In this document: piece by piece, positions 48,901 to 57,064 of the stretch | How the letters are laid out: every line of letters begins with the position of its first letter | Position numbering within the stretch: position 1 is the first letter of the stretch | Assembly: GCA_964036275.1 (NCBI GenBank) | Contig: OZ038435.1 | Coordinates: 10,102,310-10,166,309 of the forward strand | Reading direction: 5' to 3' | DNA: 64,000 bases | DNA from: Litoditis marina | Lineage: Eukaryota; Nematoda; Chromadorea; Rhabditida; Rhabditidae | Program-made: the position numbers and the translations under genes | The notes under the pieces: model-generated | Told to the model about the DNA's origin: nothing | The model's input: only the letters and a program-made list of their open reading frames with translations | Databases searched by the model: none

Positions 48901-49551
48901 TCTATGCACTATTTGAAATACTTTTGAGTTGAATTCCGGCGCGACTGTATCGATTTTGTTGTAAATAGTTGACTGATGCCTTTTTCAGGCTCTGAAGACG
49001 GCGAACCCGCCGAAACGTCAGCACTAAATAAAGAACATCATATCACCTCGTGTTCGGTCTAACGAGAAAACCAACAAAATATTTTTCCCACGAGCGAAGG
49101 TAGAACTGTAAGGTAAAAATAGGCTGCGATGCCAGGCTATGCAAATAAAACCAAAGATTTGAACACAACGATGAGTGTAACCAATGGTGGACAATAGTCA
49201 AGCCAATTCAATTTTACACAGCAGAAACTGCGTCCTACAGTACACATATCACCTCTGCTCGGAACTCACTCTGTTAATTACAAATTCGCGTTTGGTCGAA
49301 ACTGTTTTGCAACAAATCTAGAGATATAGTGTGCCCCGAAGAGACGTCAGGCGACGAGAGCGAAAATCAATATATATGACAGCCACGCTGTATAAACAGT
49401 TTTTTACTGTTTTGCAACGACGCTTGTTCTGAGTGAGCGCTAAGCTACAATAGAGGACTCTAATACTTTGTCTAAGATCAAATCTAAACATGTTTCTTGA
49501 ATAAGTACCTTTGCCTATAACTGGAAAGAATAAAAGTATCAGAAAAATCAT
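39919..49551 (-). CDS. Secreted cysteine-rich protein with kringle-like modules
   Basis: Function unknown; not matched to a named nematode gene. Exons in transcript order: 49551-49509, 48812-48730, 48133-48024, 47695-47576, 46735-46588, 46210-46018, 44674-44606, 44202-44139, 43816-43535, 43279-43188, 43144-43036, 42685-42647, 42269-42152, 41637-41614, 41191-41064, 40711-40537, 40246-40127, 39975-39919. All 17 junction phases close, giving 657 residues. Residues 1-18 (MIFLILLFFPVIGK...) form a signal peptide. A kringle lies at about 100-178: C100, WYRG (109-112), ENYCRNPDDD, GPWCFY, then PCFHPC. The second kringle cysteine and the CxxW tryptophan appear lost (FSRF). A second kringle-like module spans 452-610: C452, YYGDRTRT, NDECMPW, then a long ~105-residue insertion, GPGCFY (W to G) and YSPCFPEC. 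There is no kinase, protease or membrane segment. One donor (after 48024) is GC. The 43.0-43.3 kb and 44.1 kb exons are the least certain. Confidence 0.82.
41210..41290 (-). repeat. AGGTACCCCGGGGTACCT repeat, copy 1
   Basis: Perfect 18-base palindrome near 41239-41256. The flanks match 62540-62625 in reverse complement. Confidence 0.75.
41885..42065. repeat. CTCATGAG-rich palindromic element, ~180 bp
   Basis: Ends GGCGGCGTAGCAAAC / GGGATTGCTACGGCGCC. Many TCATGAG units inside. Copies at 55016-55194 and, truncated, at the right edge. Confidence 0.85.
42534..42636 (-). repeat. TCACGTGAA element, ~105 bp
   Basis: TTCACGTGAAGTTAGCAAT to GTTTCACGTGACTG. Family with 50399, 53772, 54157 and 54986. 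Confidence 0.8.
42793..43029. repeat. TATAGTTCGTTTCAC element next to a kringle-gene donor
   Basis: TATAGTTCGTTTCACGCAAC at the left, inverse at 43009-43029. It ends a few bases from the 43036 exon boundary. The interior matches 62713-62940. Confidence 0.75.
43323..43487 (+). repeat. Dispersed repeat, member of a 9.7 kb inverted pair
   Basis: TAGAATAGATTTATTCGCGG through GGGTATGGTTACCCTGTTAC to TTACATGCAATTT. Its reverse complement is at 53028-53168. The first ~60 bases also occur near 16336. Confidence 0.82.
44340..44578. repeat. TATAGTYTGTTYCAC element
   Basis: CTATACTCTGTTTCACCAATC to GGAAGAAACTATAT. Same family as 37377. Confidence 0.78.
44856..45226 (-). repeat. tRNA-like pol III repeat, copy S2, split by a MITE
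   Basis: Two halves (44856-44963 and 45140-45226) join into one S-type repeat. A TCAG-type MITE sits between them. Confidence 0.8.
44965..45139. repeat. TCAG-type MITE nested in S2
   Basis: AAGTATGCTAGAATATCCCGG to GATCTTCTAGCAAACGTAC, then CTGA. Confidence 0.8.
45359..45425 (-). repeat. Exon-end echo of kringle-gene exon 46018-46210
   Basis: Minus strand AAGGCTATGAGGGAAAAG and AATCTGGCTACA match the exon end GAGGCTATGAGGGACAAG and AACTTGGCTACAG. The reading frame ends in TGA shortly after. Confidence 0.75.
45449..45572. repeat. TTAA MITE copy G
   Basis: TTAAAGTAGGACGACTATG to CGTCCTTCTTTAA. Confidence 0.88.
45722..45999. repeat. GGTTACC palindromic element
   Basis: CAATTCTACAACTAACCGGG to CCCGGTTACATATAGCATTC. 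Same family as 39217. Confidence 0.85.
46937..47141 (+). repeat. tRNA-like pol III repeat, copy S3
   Basis: A box TAGCGCAGTGG at 47050-47060, B box GGTTCGGTTCC at 47092-47102. Confidence 0.82.
47212..47408 (+). repeat. tRNA-like pol III repeat, copy S4
   Basis: TAGCAGGGTGGTTAGCGCC from 47317 and GGTTCAATGCC near 47359. Direct repeat of S3, 70 bp apart. Confidence 0.8.
48138..48295. repeat. TCAG-type MITE inserted at a kringle-gene splice acceptor
   Basis: CTGA at 48134-48137 and 48296-48299 flank it. The acceptor of exon 48133-48024 is the duplicated TCAG (minus strand). Confidence 0.82.
48454..48645 (-). repeat. tRNA-like pol III repeat, copy S5
   Basis: Minus strand B-box-like GGTTCGATTCC (RC of GGAATCGAACC near 48492). 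The A box is degraded. Confidence 0.7.
48985..49060 (+). other. Hammerhead-like core motif in a repeat end
   Basis: CTGAAGA (48992-48998), a GGCG/CGCC stem, GAAAC, then GTCA. It resembles ends seen on some retroelements. An extra C before the stem departs from the consensus. Confidence 0.35.
49265..49435. repeat. Uninterrupted copy of the 25168-25460 host repeat
   Basis: CTCTGTTAATTACAAATTCG through GACAGCCACGCTGTATAAAC to CGACGCTTGTTCTGAG. It provides the empty TTAA site for MITE copy D. Confidence 0.88.
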
Positions 49552-49569
49552 AACAGCCAGTGAAGCTTT

Positions 49570-49580
49570 GCTGTAACGGA
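49570..49580 (-). promoter_or_regulatory. Probable spliced-leader or 5'-UTR acceptor of kringle gene
   Basis: Minus strand CCGTTACAG lies 19 bases before the ATG. Confidence 0.45.
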
Positions 49581-49737
49581 AAATAAAATCGGACAAAAAC
49601 CTGTTGCAAATCTCACGAATTTGCCACGTAAACAGACGTACCTCATACACTTTGCGGACAGGAGACGTGCACGCAAACGTTACAACAACAAAGTGCCACG
49701 TTACGTCAGCACGCGCTCATTTGCATGCAGTTTCGGT

Positions 49738-49972
49738 ATAGTCTGTTTCACCAATCGATGTACTTCTACAGTAATCCGTCAACTATTCAAAGGGGTGTTT
49801 TCTAATGAGAAAGTCATTACTTTGGTTTCAAAGTTTCAGAGTTAGTAGTAGTAAACTTGCAGAAGAGACTATCAACATTTTGAGGAGTTCTGAATACGCT
49901 AATATATCAAACTTTGACCTGGAAGAGTTAGCAGATTACTGTAGAGGTATAAGTGAGTGGAACAAACTATAT
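49738..49972. repeat. TATAGTYTGTTYCAC element
   Basis: TATAGTCTGTTTCACCAATC to GGAACAAACTATATA. Same family as 37377. Confidence 0.8.
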
Positions 49973-49977
49973 ATAAA

Positions 49978-50030
49978 AGCCCAGAATGGGATGAAGGTGC
50001 CGGGATCTTCTAGCATACGTACTCAGCAAC
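49978..50030 (+). repeat. Half copy of the TCAG-type MITE
   Basis: GGATGAAGGTGCCGG, TCTTCTAGCATACGTAC then TCAG. The left half is missing. Confidence 0.7.
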
Positions 50031-50398
50031 GACCGTATCACCATCGAGTGGACCAAGACTTTTGATGAAGCTGCCAAATAGTTCCGCAGGGAATGGTTCC
50101 AGGGAGACGGAATGGTCCGCAGAAAGAACCTCCCCATCGAGTACAACCCTTGAATAGAGATATGTCCTGTGGTCTGTTGTTTGTTGGAAATTATATACAG
50201 AAAATAAAATATAATTTGAAAATAAAAAATCAGTCCGGTATACATCAGGAATTGTTTAGGTAGTTAGAAACGCAAAATATGGTGAGTAGCGCAGTAGCGT
50301 AGCGAGGACTGTTTTGAAGTTATTGCTCATTTTTCGTTTCAGTTGTTTCAATCTCAAAATATGCATAAACTATAGTGTATACTTTTAGTCAATTGCAG
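50031..50398. other. Gap with no recognised gene
   Basis: AT-rich sequence between repeat fragments; no support for a gene. Confidence 0.5.
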
Positions 50399-50505
50399 AG
50401 TCACGCGAAACATGCTAAACACAGCAGAACTCAGAAACGTGCCATGACAAAGTGCACGATACCTAATTAGAATGCTAACTTCACGTGACTATTCAATTTA
50501 CAACT
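50399..50505 (+). repeat. TCACGTGAA element
   Basis: GTCACGCGAAACATGCTAAA to TTCACGTGACTATTCAATT. It ends 35 bp before the reverse transcriptase ORF. Confidence 0.8.
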
Positions 50506-50539
50506 AGTATATAGCCATTCCCACTTAGACCTTGGCATC

Positions 50540-52171
50540 ATGCCCATGAAACTTGGACAGACTCATTTTTTTGTCACCGATAATGGTAGTAAACCAACTT
50601 TGGCATTACCAAGCAATCGTATTCTGAGCTCTTTCTTAATATGCCCCTCAGACGTTTTTGCAGTATGTAAAACATTGAAACCATCATTTTCGTTGTCTCC
50701 TGATGGTATTCCTCAGGCAATATTCAAGGAATGTTATAGTGAAATCACTGAGCCATTAGCCCACATTTTCAATATATCGTTGCGGTTAGGTGCTGTACCT
50801 CAAGTATGGAAACGTTCATTTGTGACAGCCGTTCCAAAAACTAGAAACGCGTCAAAACCATCCGACTACCGACCTATTAGCATAACGTGCACTCCTTGTA
50901 AACTGATGGAACGGTGTATCAAGAAACCTCTTGAAGCTTGGTTGAACAACAATTGTATTCTTCCGAAAGAACAGTTTGGGTTCCGCTCTGGAATGTCAAC
51001 TTCCCACCAAATGCTCGACTACACCAACAAAGTCTTAAGTAGTGTTTCTTCCGGTTCCAATGTTGATGTAGTGTACTATGATGTCGCCAAGGCTTTCGAT
51101 ACGGTATCCCATGATAAAGTGCTACACATCCTAGCCAAATTAGGAGTGAGGGGTAACTTGTGGTGTTGGATTTCGTCTTTTCTCAAAAATCGTTCTTGCA
51201 AAGTCAATATTAATGGTTCTCTCTCGTCATCTTTTGATGTTATAAGTGGTGTGCCTCAGGGTTCAGTTCTTGGTCCAATACTGTTTTTGATCTATCTCTT
51301 TGATTTACCAAAAATCATTCCATCATGTCTTGGGGTGCGCTTATACATGTTTGCTGATGATCTAAAAATGCTGAAAACTATTCAAACCGATTCTGATACA
51401 CATGTTTTGCAAGCCTGTATAGATTCTCTAGTCTCCTACATGACAGCTCGACAACTCAAGTTGTCACCAACCAAAACTCGCATAATGCATTTTGGAAAAA
51501 CAAACCCATGTCACTGTTATACGCTTTATGATCAGATATACCTTGAAACTACTGAGACTATGAAAGATTTAGGTATTCTTGTTAATAATCGTCTCACGTT
51601 CACTACGCACATCGAAAACTTGACTAGGAAGGCGCGATGTGCTATGTTTATCATTCTAAGACTGTTTGCAAACCCCAACTCAAAATGTGTCATTAGATTA
51701 TTCAAATCTCTCGTGCTACCTATTCTTGAGTATGGTTGCAGTGTATGGAGCCCTTACCTTAAAAAGGATATTATATGCATTGAAAATGTGCAACGAACTT
51801 TTACTAGAATATTGTACTGTAAACTGAACAGAGTCTCGCCAAGAAACGCACCTTCGTATGAAAACCGATTGAAAATGTTTAAACTCGAGCCCCTAGCTGT
51901 GAGAAGAGTGAAAATCGACTTGATCAACTTCAAGCAAATTTTGAATTCTGTGTCGCCATTGAAATTTTCAAACTTTTTTGTATTGCGCCCGACCGGAGGC
52001 CGAAATAGTCAATTTGAAATTCAAATAGACTTTACGAAGTTCAATCCGTATTATCACTCTTATTTCATGAGAATACGTCGTTGGTCAAGATTACTTCCAA
52101 CATCATTTTATAGTGCAAACATGTCTCAATCTGAGCATAAAGAGTTTCTTTCGAAAATAAAAGTAGTTTGA
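50540..52171 (+). CDS. Non-LTR retrotransposon reverse transcriptase (CR1/Jockey-like)
   Basis: Open for 543 residues with no frameshift or stop. Reverse transcriptase landmarks in order: SDYRPISIT (about 112-120), EQFGFRSGMSTSHQ, YYDVAKAFDTVSHDK (first catalytic Asp), GVPQGSVLGPILF, and MFADDLKM, where Phe replaces the usual Tyr but both Asp are kept. LVLPILEYGCSVW in the thumb region follows. These fit the CR1/Jockey group, perhaps related to C. elegans Sam-type elements; I did not test this. The apurinic endonuclease domain that should precede the RT in one ORF is absent, and no ORF1 is visible, so the copy is 5'-truncated or rearranged. It would act in cis on its own RNA by target-primed reverse transcription. 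The annotated ATG may be internal to the original ORF. Confidence 0.93.
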   Translation: MPMKLGQTHFFVTDNGSKPTLALPSNRILSSFLICPSDVFAVCKTLKPSFSLSPDGIPQAIFKECYSEITEPLAHIFNISLRLGAVPQVWKRSFVTAVPKTRNASKPSDYRPISITCTPCKLMERCIKKPLEAWLNNNCILPKEQFGFRSGMSTSHQMLDYTNKVLSSVSSGSNVDVVYYDVAKAFDTVSHDKVLHILAKLGVRGNLWCWISSFLKNRSCKVNINGSLSSSFDVISGVPQGSVLGPILFLIYLFDLPKIIPSCLGVRLYMFADDLKMLKTIQTDSDTHVLQACIDSLVSYMTARQLKLSPTKTRIMHFGKTNPCHCYTLYDQIYLETTETMKDLGILVNNRLTFTTHIENLTRKARCAMFIILRLFANPNSKCVIRLFKSLVLPILEYGCSVWSPYLKKDIICIENVQRTFTRILYCKLNRVSPRNAPSYENRLKMFKLEPLAVRRVKIDLINFKQILNSVSPLKFSNFFVLRPTGGRNSQFEIQIDFTKFNPYYHSYFMRIRRWSRLLPTSFYSANMSQSEHKEFLSKIKVV

Positions 52172-53027
52172 TGTGTACACATTTACTCTACTCGAAATTT
52201 CAGTTACTGTTTGTCAAGATGTGGTTGATGATCTTGCAATTCAAGTGCTGTTCAGTGTTCCAAGACCGATGTGTTCCGTGATGCTCCGTTCCGCCAAGAC
52301 AACAAAAATGATAAAATTACAGCGATTAGTAGTTGTGGCACTCCAAAACTATTGCCGCAATTAGTTGTAGAGCTCAGGATGTGACAAAATCTCTCTCATC
52401 ATTCCATTTCTATACATACACAGTGTGGACATAACGGTGATTGTCCAAAACGGCTCATTATCTCCAATAGAGCTAGTGAGAGAGGGTGAAACATGTCTTG
52501 GTTGGGATTGAGAATTCAAAAGCCTACACTAGCACAAAGATGTTTGAATATATATCCCTATGCATATATGGATGGTCACAAATGTTTTCTATGTCTTATT
52601 AGGTGGGATGACATTTATGTCTATCCGCGGTGTTGCGAAGTGCGGCCGTTCTCTGTACTCTGTGGTAGAAATCTGATCTACGAAGTGTCATTGGTTAGGG
52701 GCAACGTTACTAACTGAACCGTCTTGACACTGGATAGCATTGTTGCATGCATGATCGAACTATTCGATTTTTGGTATAGAGTTACAAGAACGGGCAAACT
52801 CAAAACAACGCAGAGTTTATGTCTTATTACTATGTATTTTGTGACCGTCTATTGCATCCCTCTGTTTTTACACATGGCACAGCCAACGTGCATACATCTC
52901 ATCCCAGCCAAACATGCCAATCCGGATGATCTCTTCACAAAACATATCTTCATTACAACGTCTCTTTCAAGATAACTATTGTCCCACAAATCATTTGGTT
53001 CAATCGCCGTCGTCCAGCACTGTCAAA
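52172..53027. other. Region 3' of the reverse transcriptase
   Basis: Probably the element's 3' UTR plus flank. Short ORFs at 52493-52975 show no family features. No clear poly(A) tail or microsatellite end was found. Confidence 0.45.
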
Positions 53028-53168
53028 TTGCATGTAATATTATGAGCGCGTAACAGGGTAACCATACCCTTTTTCTTCTCAACTTTTCTCTCCATTTACT
53101 CCATTGGAGTGCCACATACTATGTGGAAGTCACGTGTTAAATCACGAATAAATCTATTCTATTCTATA
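53028..53168 (-). repeat. Dispersed repeat, inverse of 43323-43487
   Basis: ATTGCATGTAATATTATGAGC through GTAACAGGGTAACCATACCC to AATAAATCTATTCTATTC. Confidence 0.82.
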
Positions 53169-53371
53169 ATAACTATATAGTTTACAGAAACAGCTGGTTT
53201 CATGGTTTTTCGCCACGCACGAATGATTTACGTCTGCCGCTCAAAAAAACTTTTTTTTGTTTTTGGAAAACATTAACATGGAAAAGCCATCTGGTAATTT
53301 TGTTGGCAAGTTGCCGAGGTCTCAGTGGGATTGATTGAAACTATACTAGCGGAATTCTCTATTTTCTATCT

Positions 53372-53418
53372 TACTCTCTCCCTCTCTATCTCTCTCCTGT
53401 CTTTCTCTCTCTCTCTGG

Positions 53419-53453
<35 letters not shown>

Positions 53454-53486
53454 TGTCTCTCTCTCTCTCTCGCTTGTCTCTCTCCT

Positions 53487-53537
<51 letters not shown>

Positions 53538-53552
53538 TCTCTCTCTCCGTCC
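53372..53552. repeat. Imperfect (CT)n tract
   Basis: CTCTCT interrupted by TGT, GGC and TTT. It produces a spurious Leu/Ser ORF on the plus strand and an Arg/Glu ORF on the minus strand. Confidence 0.9.
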
Positions 53553-53771
53553 CTCCCTCATTTCGTTCGCGTGAAGTCAGTTGTTCACTTTGATAGCAAT
53601 GCGATATTCCTCCCTACTTTTTATTTCTATATCTACCTTTTTATTTAATTTTACTTATTCCTTCAAGTGAGTTCATCTTTTCCAATACTAAATTTACAAA
53701 ATATTTTATAACAAAGTGGATTCCATCAACGAAACTTGCTACAATGTACTTTATACTAGAATTAAATTGGA

Positions 53772-53885
53772 TAGTCACGTAAAATTAGTATTCTAGTGAG
53801 GTATCGTGCACTTTGTCGTCGCACTTTTCTGAGTTCTGCTGTGTTTAACATGTTTTACATGACTGCAATTGACTAACAGTATAAT
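53772..53885 (-). repeat. TCACGTGAA element
   Basis: AGTCACGTAAAATTAGTATTC to GTTTTACATGACTGC, with degenerate ends. Confidence 0.7.
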
Positions 53886-53935
53886 CTCGGCTACTTCCTG
53901 GTTGTGAACAGTTTTTTCTCTGTTTAAAGTTCAGT

Positions 53936-53997
53936 GACAATGACAATAACAGTGACAGTGACAATGACAATGACACTTCACAATGACAACCTCACAA
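53936..53997. repeat. (GTGACAAT)n-like short repeat
   Basis: Six to eight imperfect GACAATGA/GACAGTGA units. Confidence 0.8.
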
Positions 53998-54156
53998 TCA
54001 CAGAAACAATAGCGATTTATTCAAATGTATATCAAATTCTTTCAAGTTATGATGAAAAAGCCACAAAAGTATTGAAGTAGAAATAAGCTCTTGCGTTTCA
54101 AAGTAGACCGCAGGTAGTTCAAACATCAAGTAACTGTTAGTCAATTAAGGACAGTC

Positions 54157-54262
54157 ACGTGAAACATGTTAAACACAGCAGAACTCAGAAACGTGCTATG
54201 ACATAGTGCACGATTCCTCATTAGGATGCTAACTTTACGTGACTATTCAATTCACTTCTAGT
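54157..54262 (+). repeat. TCACGTGAA element
   Basis: GTCACGTGAAACATGTTAAA to TTTACGTGACTATTCAATT. Confidence 0.82.
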
Positions 54263-54404
54263 ATATAACAAGCGCTTCAATTGAACAACCCACTTTCGTC
54301 TCTTAGAAAGTTTTTTTTTTTCAAATTTGAGGAATTTCTGTGCGTATCGACTGAATTCTGACAGTATGGAACAAAAATGTGAGCAGTAACTTCTATGTCG
54401 AACA

Positions 54405-54951
54405 ATGGGTCAAATCGTGTCAAAAGCACCAACAAAAAGTACGACGGCAGCAAACAAACAACGTTTTGTTCACGTTTTACCCCCTTGTTACAAACACAAA
54501 AACAATACAGTTACTAAAACTCATTGTTTTTGGTATGTTTTTGTCCTACGTAATAGTTTAGGTTCGATTTCTCCCAAACCTGTCGCGGCTACCGACCCGG
54601 GGACTGTGACCCCAGTAGCTGTGGAGGACCCTGCGAGTCCAGATACATTAGGTGGGCTTGTTTGATGGGATGTACTGTAGTCCCGTATTTCTGCTGTGCC
54701 AGTCTACTTCTGAAACTGACAGGATTGAAAATAGATGTTTTCACTTGTGTGGATGGCATATGTCTCGCGGTCGAATTGTGGAGAGGAGTTCAAAAATCAT
54801 GTTATATAAATTAAATAAGACACCTTATTCTCGTGAAACTTGGAAACAAACTGTATTTGTTCGAGAAATGTTGAAACTTCTTCCCTGGTCGGCTAGAACA
54901 AAAGTTCAATTTCGTGGCCTCGATGTTGGACTAAAAATGATCTCTTTGTAG
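54405..54951 (+). CDS. Hypothetical small protein(s) starting MGQIVSK
   Basis: Not recognised. Starts MGQIVSKAP, fitting an N-myristoylation signal (Gly2, Ser6). Read straight through, the ORF ends at 54665. An alternative with an intron 54439-54561 (GTACGA...TTTAG) gives a Ser/Pro/Thr-rich tail (SSISPKPVAATDP). A second ORF at 54652-54951 ends KVQFRGLDVGLKM and could be a later exon, but no phase-correct junction was found. Bracketed by TCACGTGAA elements at 54157 and 54986, so it may be cargo or remains of a mobile element. Weak evidence for expression. Confidence 0.3.
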
Positions 54952-54985
54952 TTGGTTGTTATGCTGTATACTGTTCGTCAATTGC

Positions 54986-55280
54986 ACAGTCACGTGAAAC
55001 ACGTTGAACACAGCAGGCGGCGTAGCAATCCCTCAAAAATCTCATGAGATACCTCATGAGCTAATTGCGTGAGCTTCTCATGAGATTCTATCGATTGCTA
55101 TGCTACAACATTGATAGTTCACGAGTAGCTCATGAGGTATCTCATGAGAAACTCATATGAACTTCTCGTGAGATTGGAGGGATTGCTGCGCCGTCAGAAC
55201 TGAGAAACGTGCGATAATAAAGTTCACGATTTCTCATTAGAATGCTAACTTTACGTGACTTGTCAATTTACTTCTAGTAT
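54986..55280 (+). repeat. TCACGTGAA element split by a CTCATGAG element
   Basis: Halves 54986-55015 and 55195-55280 rejoin to the consensus. Confidence 0.82.
55016..55194. repeat. CTCATGAG element nested in a TCACGTGAA element
   Basis: GGCGGCGTAGCAATCCCTC to GAGGGATTGCTGCGCCGTC. CAG lies on both sides, which suggests a 3 bp target duplication. Confidence 0.85.
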
Positions 55281-55519
55281 ACACCGTTTCCCTCTTCACT
55301 TGGCTTGGCGTACAAATTGAGGGCGGAATTGATTGATTCGTTAGGAAAAACCGATTCGAGCCCACCTGATTTATTTCCAGATATTTTGATCGATCGCTGA
55401 ACGGGGATCGCACTGTGAAGACATGTCAATGCATAGAGGTACGGGGTGTAAACTAACAGACTACAAACTACAGTTCAAACTGCAACGTATGAATTGAAGT
55501 TCGATTGATGTGTGACCTT

Positions 55520-55860
55520 TAGTCACGTGAGATCACTTACCACGTTTTAGAACACGTGTAGGAACCAATGTCAGGTGCATCAGTTTAAGTCGAATTACAA
55601 ACAACAAAAAACTGCATTAAAGAAAGACGATTATGTGGACCAATCCCGTGTCAACGGTCCTTTAAACTGCAATTAAAAAATTTATTGCCGTTTAAAGGAC
55701 TGAAGCATTGCGATTGGACCACAAAGCGTACTTCTTTAACACACACGTGAGATCACTTACCACGTTTTGGAACACGTGTAGAAACCAATGTCACTTTGAG
55801 CCAAATTTCAAACTAAGAATTGAAATTAGATTAATGTGTGAACCTGAACTTCAATCACGT
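55520..55860 (+). repeat. Tandem repeat interrupted by a TTAA MITE
   Basis: CACGTGAGATCACTTACCAC...AACACGTGTAG occurs at about 55524 and 55745, with MITE copy H between. Confidence 0.78.
55617..55739. repeat. TTAA MITE copy H
   Basis: TTAAAGAAAGACGATTATGT to GTACTTCTTTAA. Confidence 0.85.
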
Positions 55861-56650
55861 CAGATCATATAAGGCCAATTGTTACGAATCTCTACTGAAT
55901 CTCACATTTTTAATCTTCACAAGACGCGATGCCTATAAGTTCCCGAAAACACATGAAAAACTGAAAAAAAAGACCCAAAATCTTGAATCTTGGTGAATAG
56001 ACTCAAAGTATTCCAGAAGACCCAAAATCGAGAAAAAAATGCGCTCAGAACACTCCAACTTCAAGTCAGCACTAAAAACTACAAGTTTCACTGACTTAAA
56101 AATAGTTCATTTGCTTGAACAAACTGAAAACCGTTCAAAATGACTCAAAATAACCCAAATACTCGAAAAAGGGTGTCATATTTGCCCTAAAAGTGCTCCG
56201 CCCTCCCCCCTGTCATTGATTGACAAGCCGTCACTGGACCAATCATAACTTCTCTTTTTTTCCCCGACGAAAAAGTTGCTCCGCCGCGGTCAAAAGTAAC
56301 CGGACACCATAACAAAGAAACTAGTTTCGTCACGAAAAGACGAACAAAAAGAGATGTTTTACTGGGCTTATCTGGTTACCTGGGGACAATCGTAGTCTTG
56401 CTTCCGCTTCTATGTGTTTTCCGAACACTTCCTCCTCAGCTATCTTGTGGAAGTCGTGATTGAGTAAAACAATGAGTAAATGTGCAAAATGTGTGTGGTA
56501 AAACGAATCCGGCACAGTTTTCGAATTGCAACTGAACTGGGGCGAGATGAAACTATGAACTATAAACATGGCAGTTCTGACCAGGATGTAAAGCATCGAC
56601 TCATCTATCCCTGAGCAAACCATTAATGATTTGATTCAAAACTTTTTCCA
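55861..56650. other. Gap with no supported gene
   Basis: AT-rich to 56200, then a more balanced stretch. A 97-residue minus ORF at 56330-56623 has no recognisable features. Confidence 0.5.
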
Positions 56651-56720
56651 TTTCTGGGAAAAGGTCTGCTCAACCGTGGGTATGAATACGCACTCCTGTT
56701 ATCTTCCCTGTTCCCTGTCG
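56651..56720 (+). repeat. Exon-start echo of the WD-like exon 57065
   Basis: GGAAAAGGTCTGCTCAACCG, GGTATGAATACGCACTCC match GGAAAAAGTCTGCTCAATCG, GGAATGAACGCGCACTCC. The acceptor AG has become GG. Confidence 0.75.
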
Positions 56721-56737
56721 GTTTCGTAGCCAAAATC

Positions 56738-56980
56738 AGCCTATTAGGGTATAAGGGCCGTGCAGAATGACATTTTTGGCCCCAAATACTTGATTTAGTT
56801 TCTTTTTCCTTCTCACCCTAGCGGAAAATGGCAGAAAATGTTGAGTAGTGCAACACAGTTGTCTTCAAAATTGATCGAATTACCGGGTTCGCGGACCTTT
56901 TAGGGCCTATTGGGCCCGCGCTTACACGATCACCCGAAATCACCCTTTAAGTGGCTAATAGTCCCTTGACTTTTCACCTG
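56738..56980. repeat. CAGGTGAAAAGTCA element, copy 2
   Basis: The right end TAGTCCCTTGACTTTTCACCTG matches the left end of 26525-26860 inverted. The left end is truncated or diverged. Confidence 0.75.
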
Positions 56981-57064
56981 TACTTTGATCCGACGGTATC
57001 AAACTACGCCCACAGAAAAACGGACAATATCGAACTACAAAGTATCACAATATTTATATTTCAG

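Noticed and set aside
49574..49650. Upstream extension of the kringle-gene start
   Set aside because: Extra codons before the ATG at 49551 are interrupted by a good acceptor at 49571, and the ATG gives a clean signal peptide.
52493..52975. Two short plus ORFs after the reverse transcriptase
   Set aside because: No motif, poor codon pattern, and probably untranslated retrotransposon or flank.
53325..53648. ORF rich in Leu/Ser
   Set aside because: Imperfect CT repeat; no coding features.
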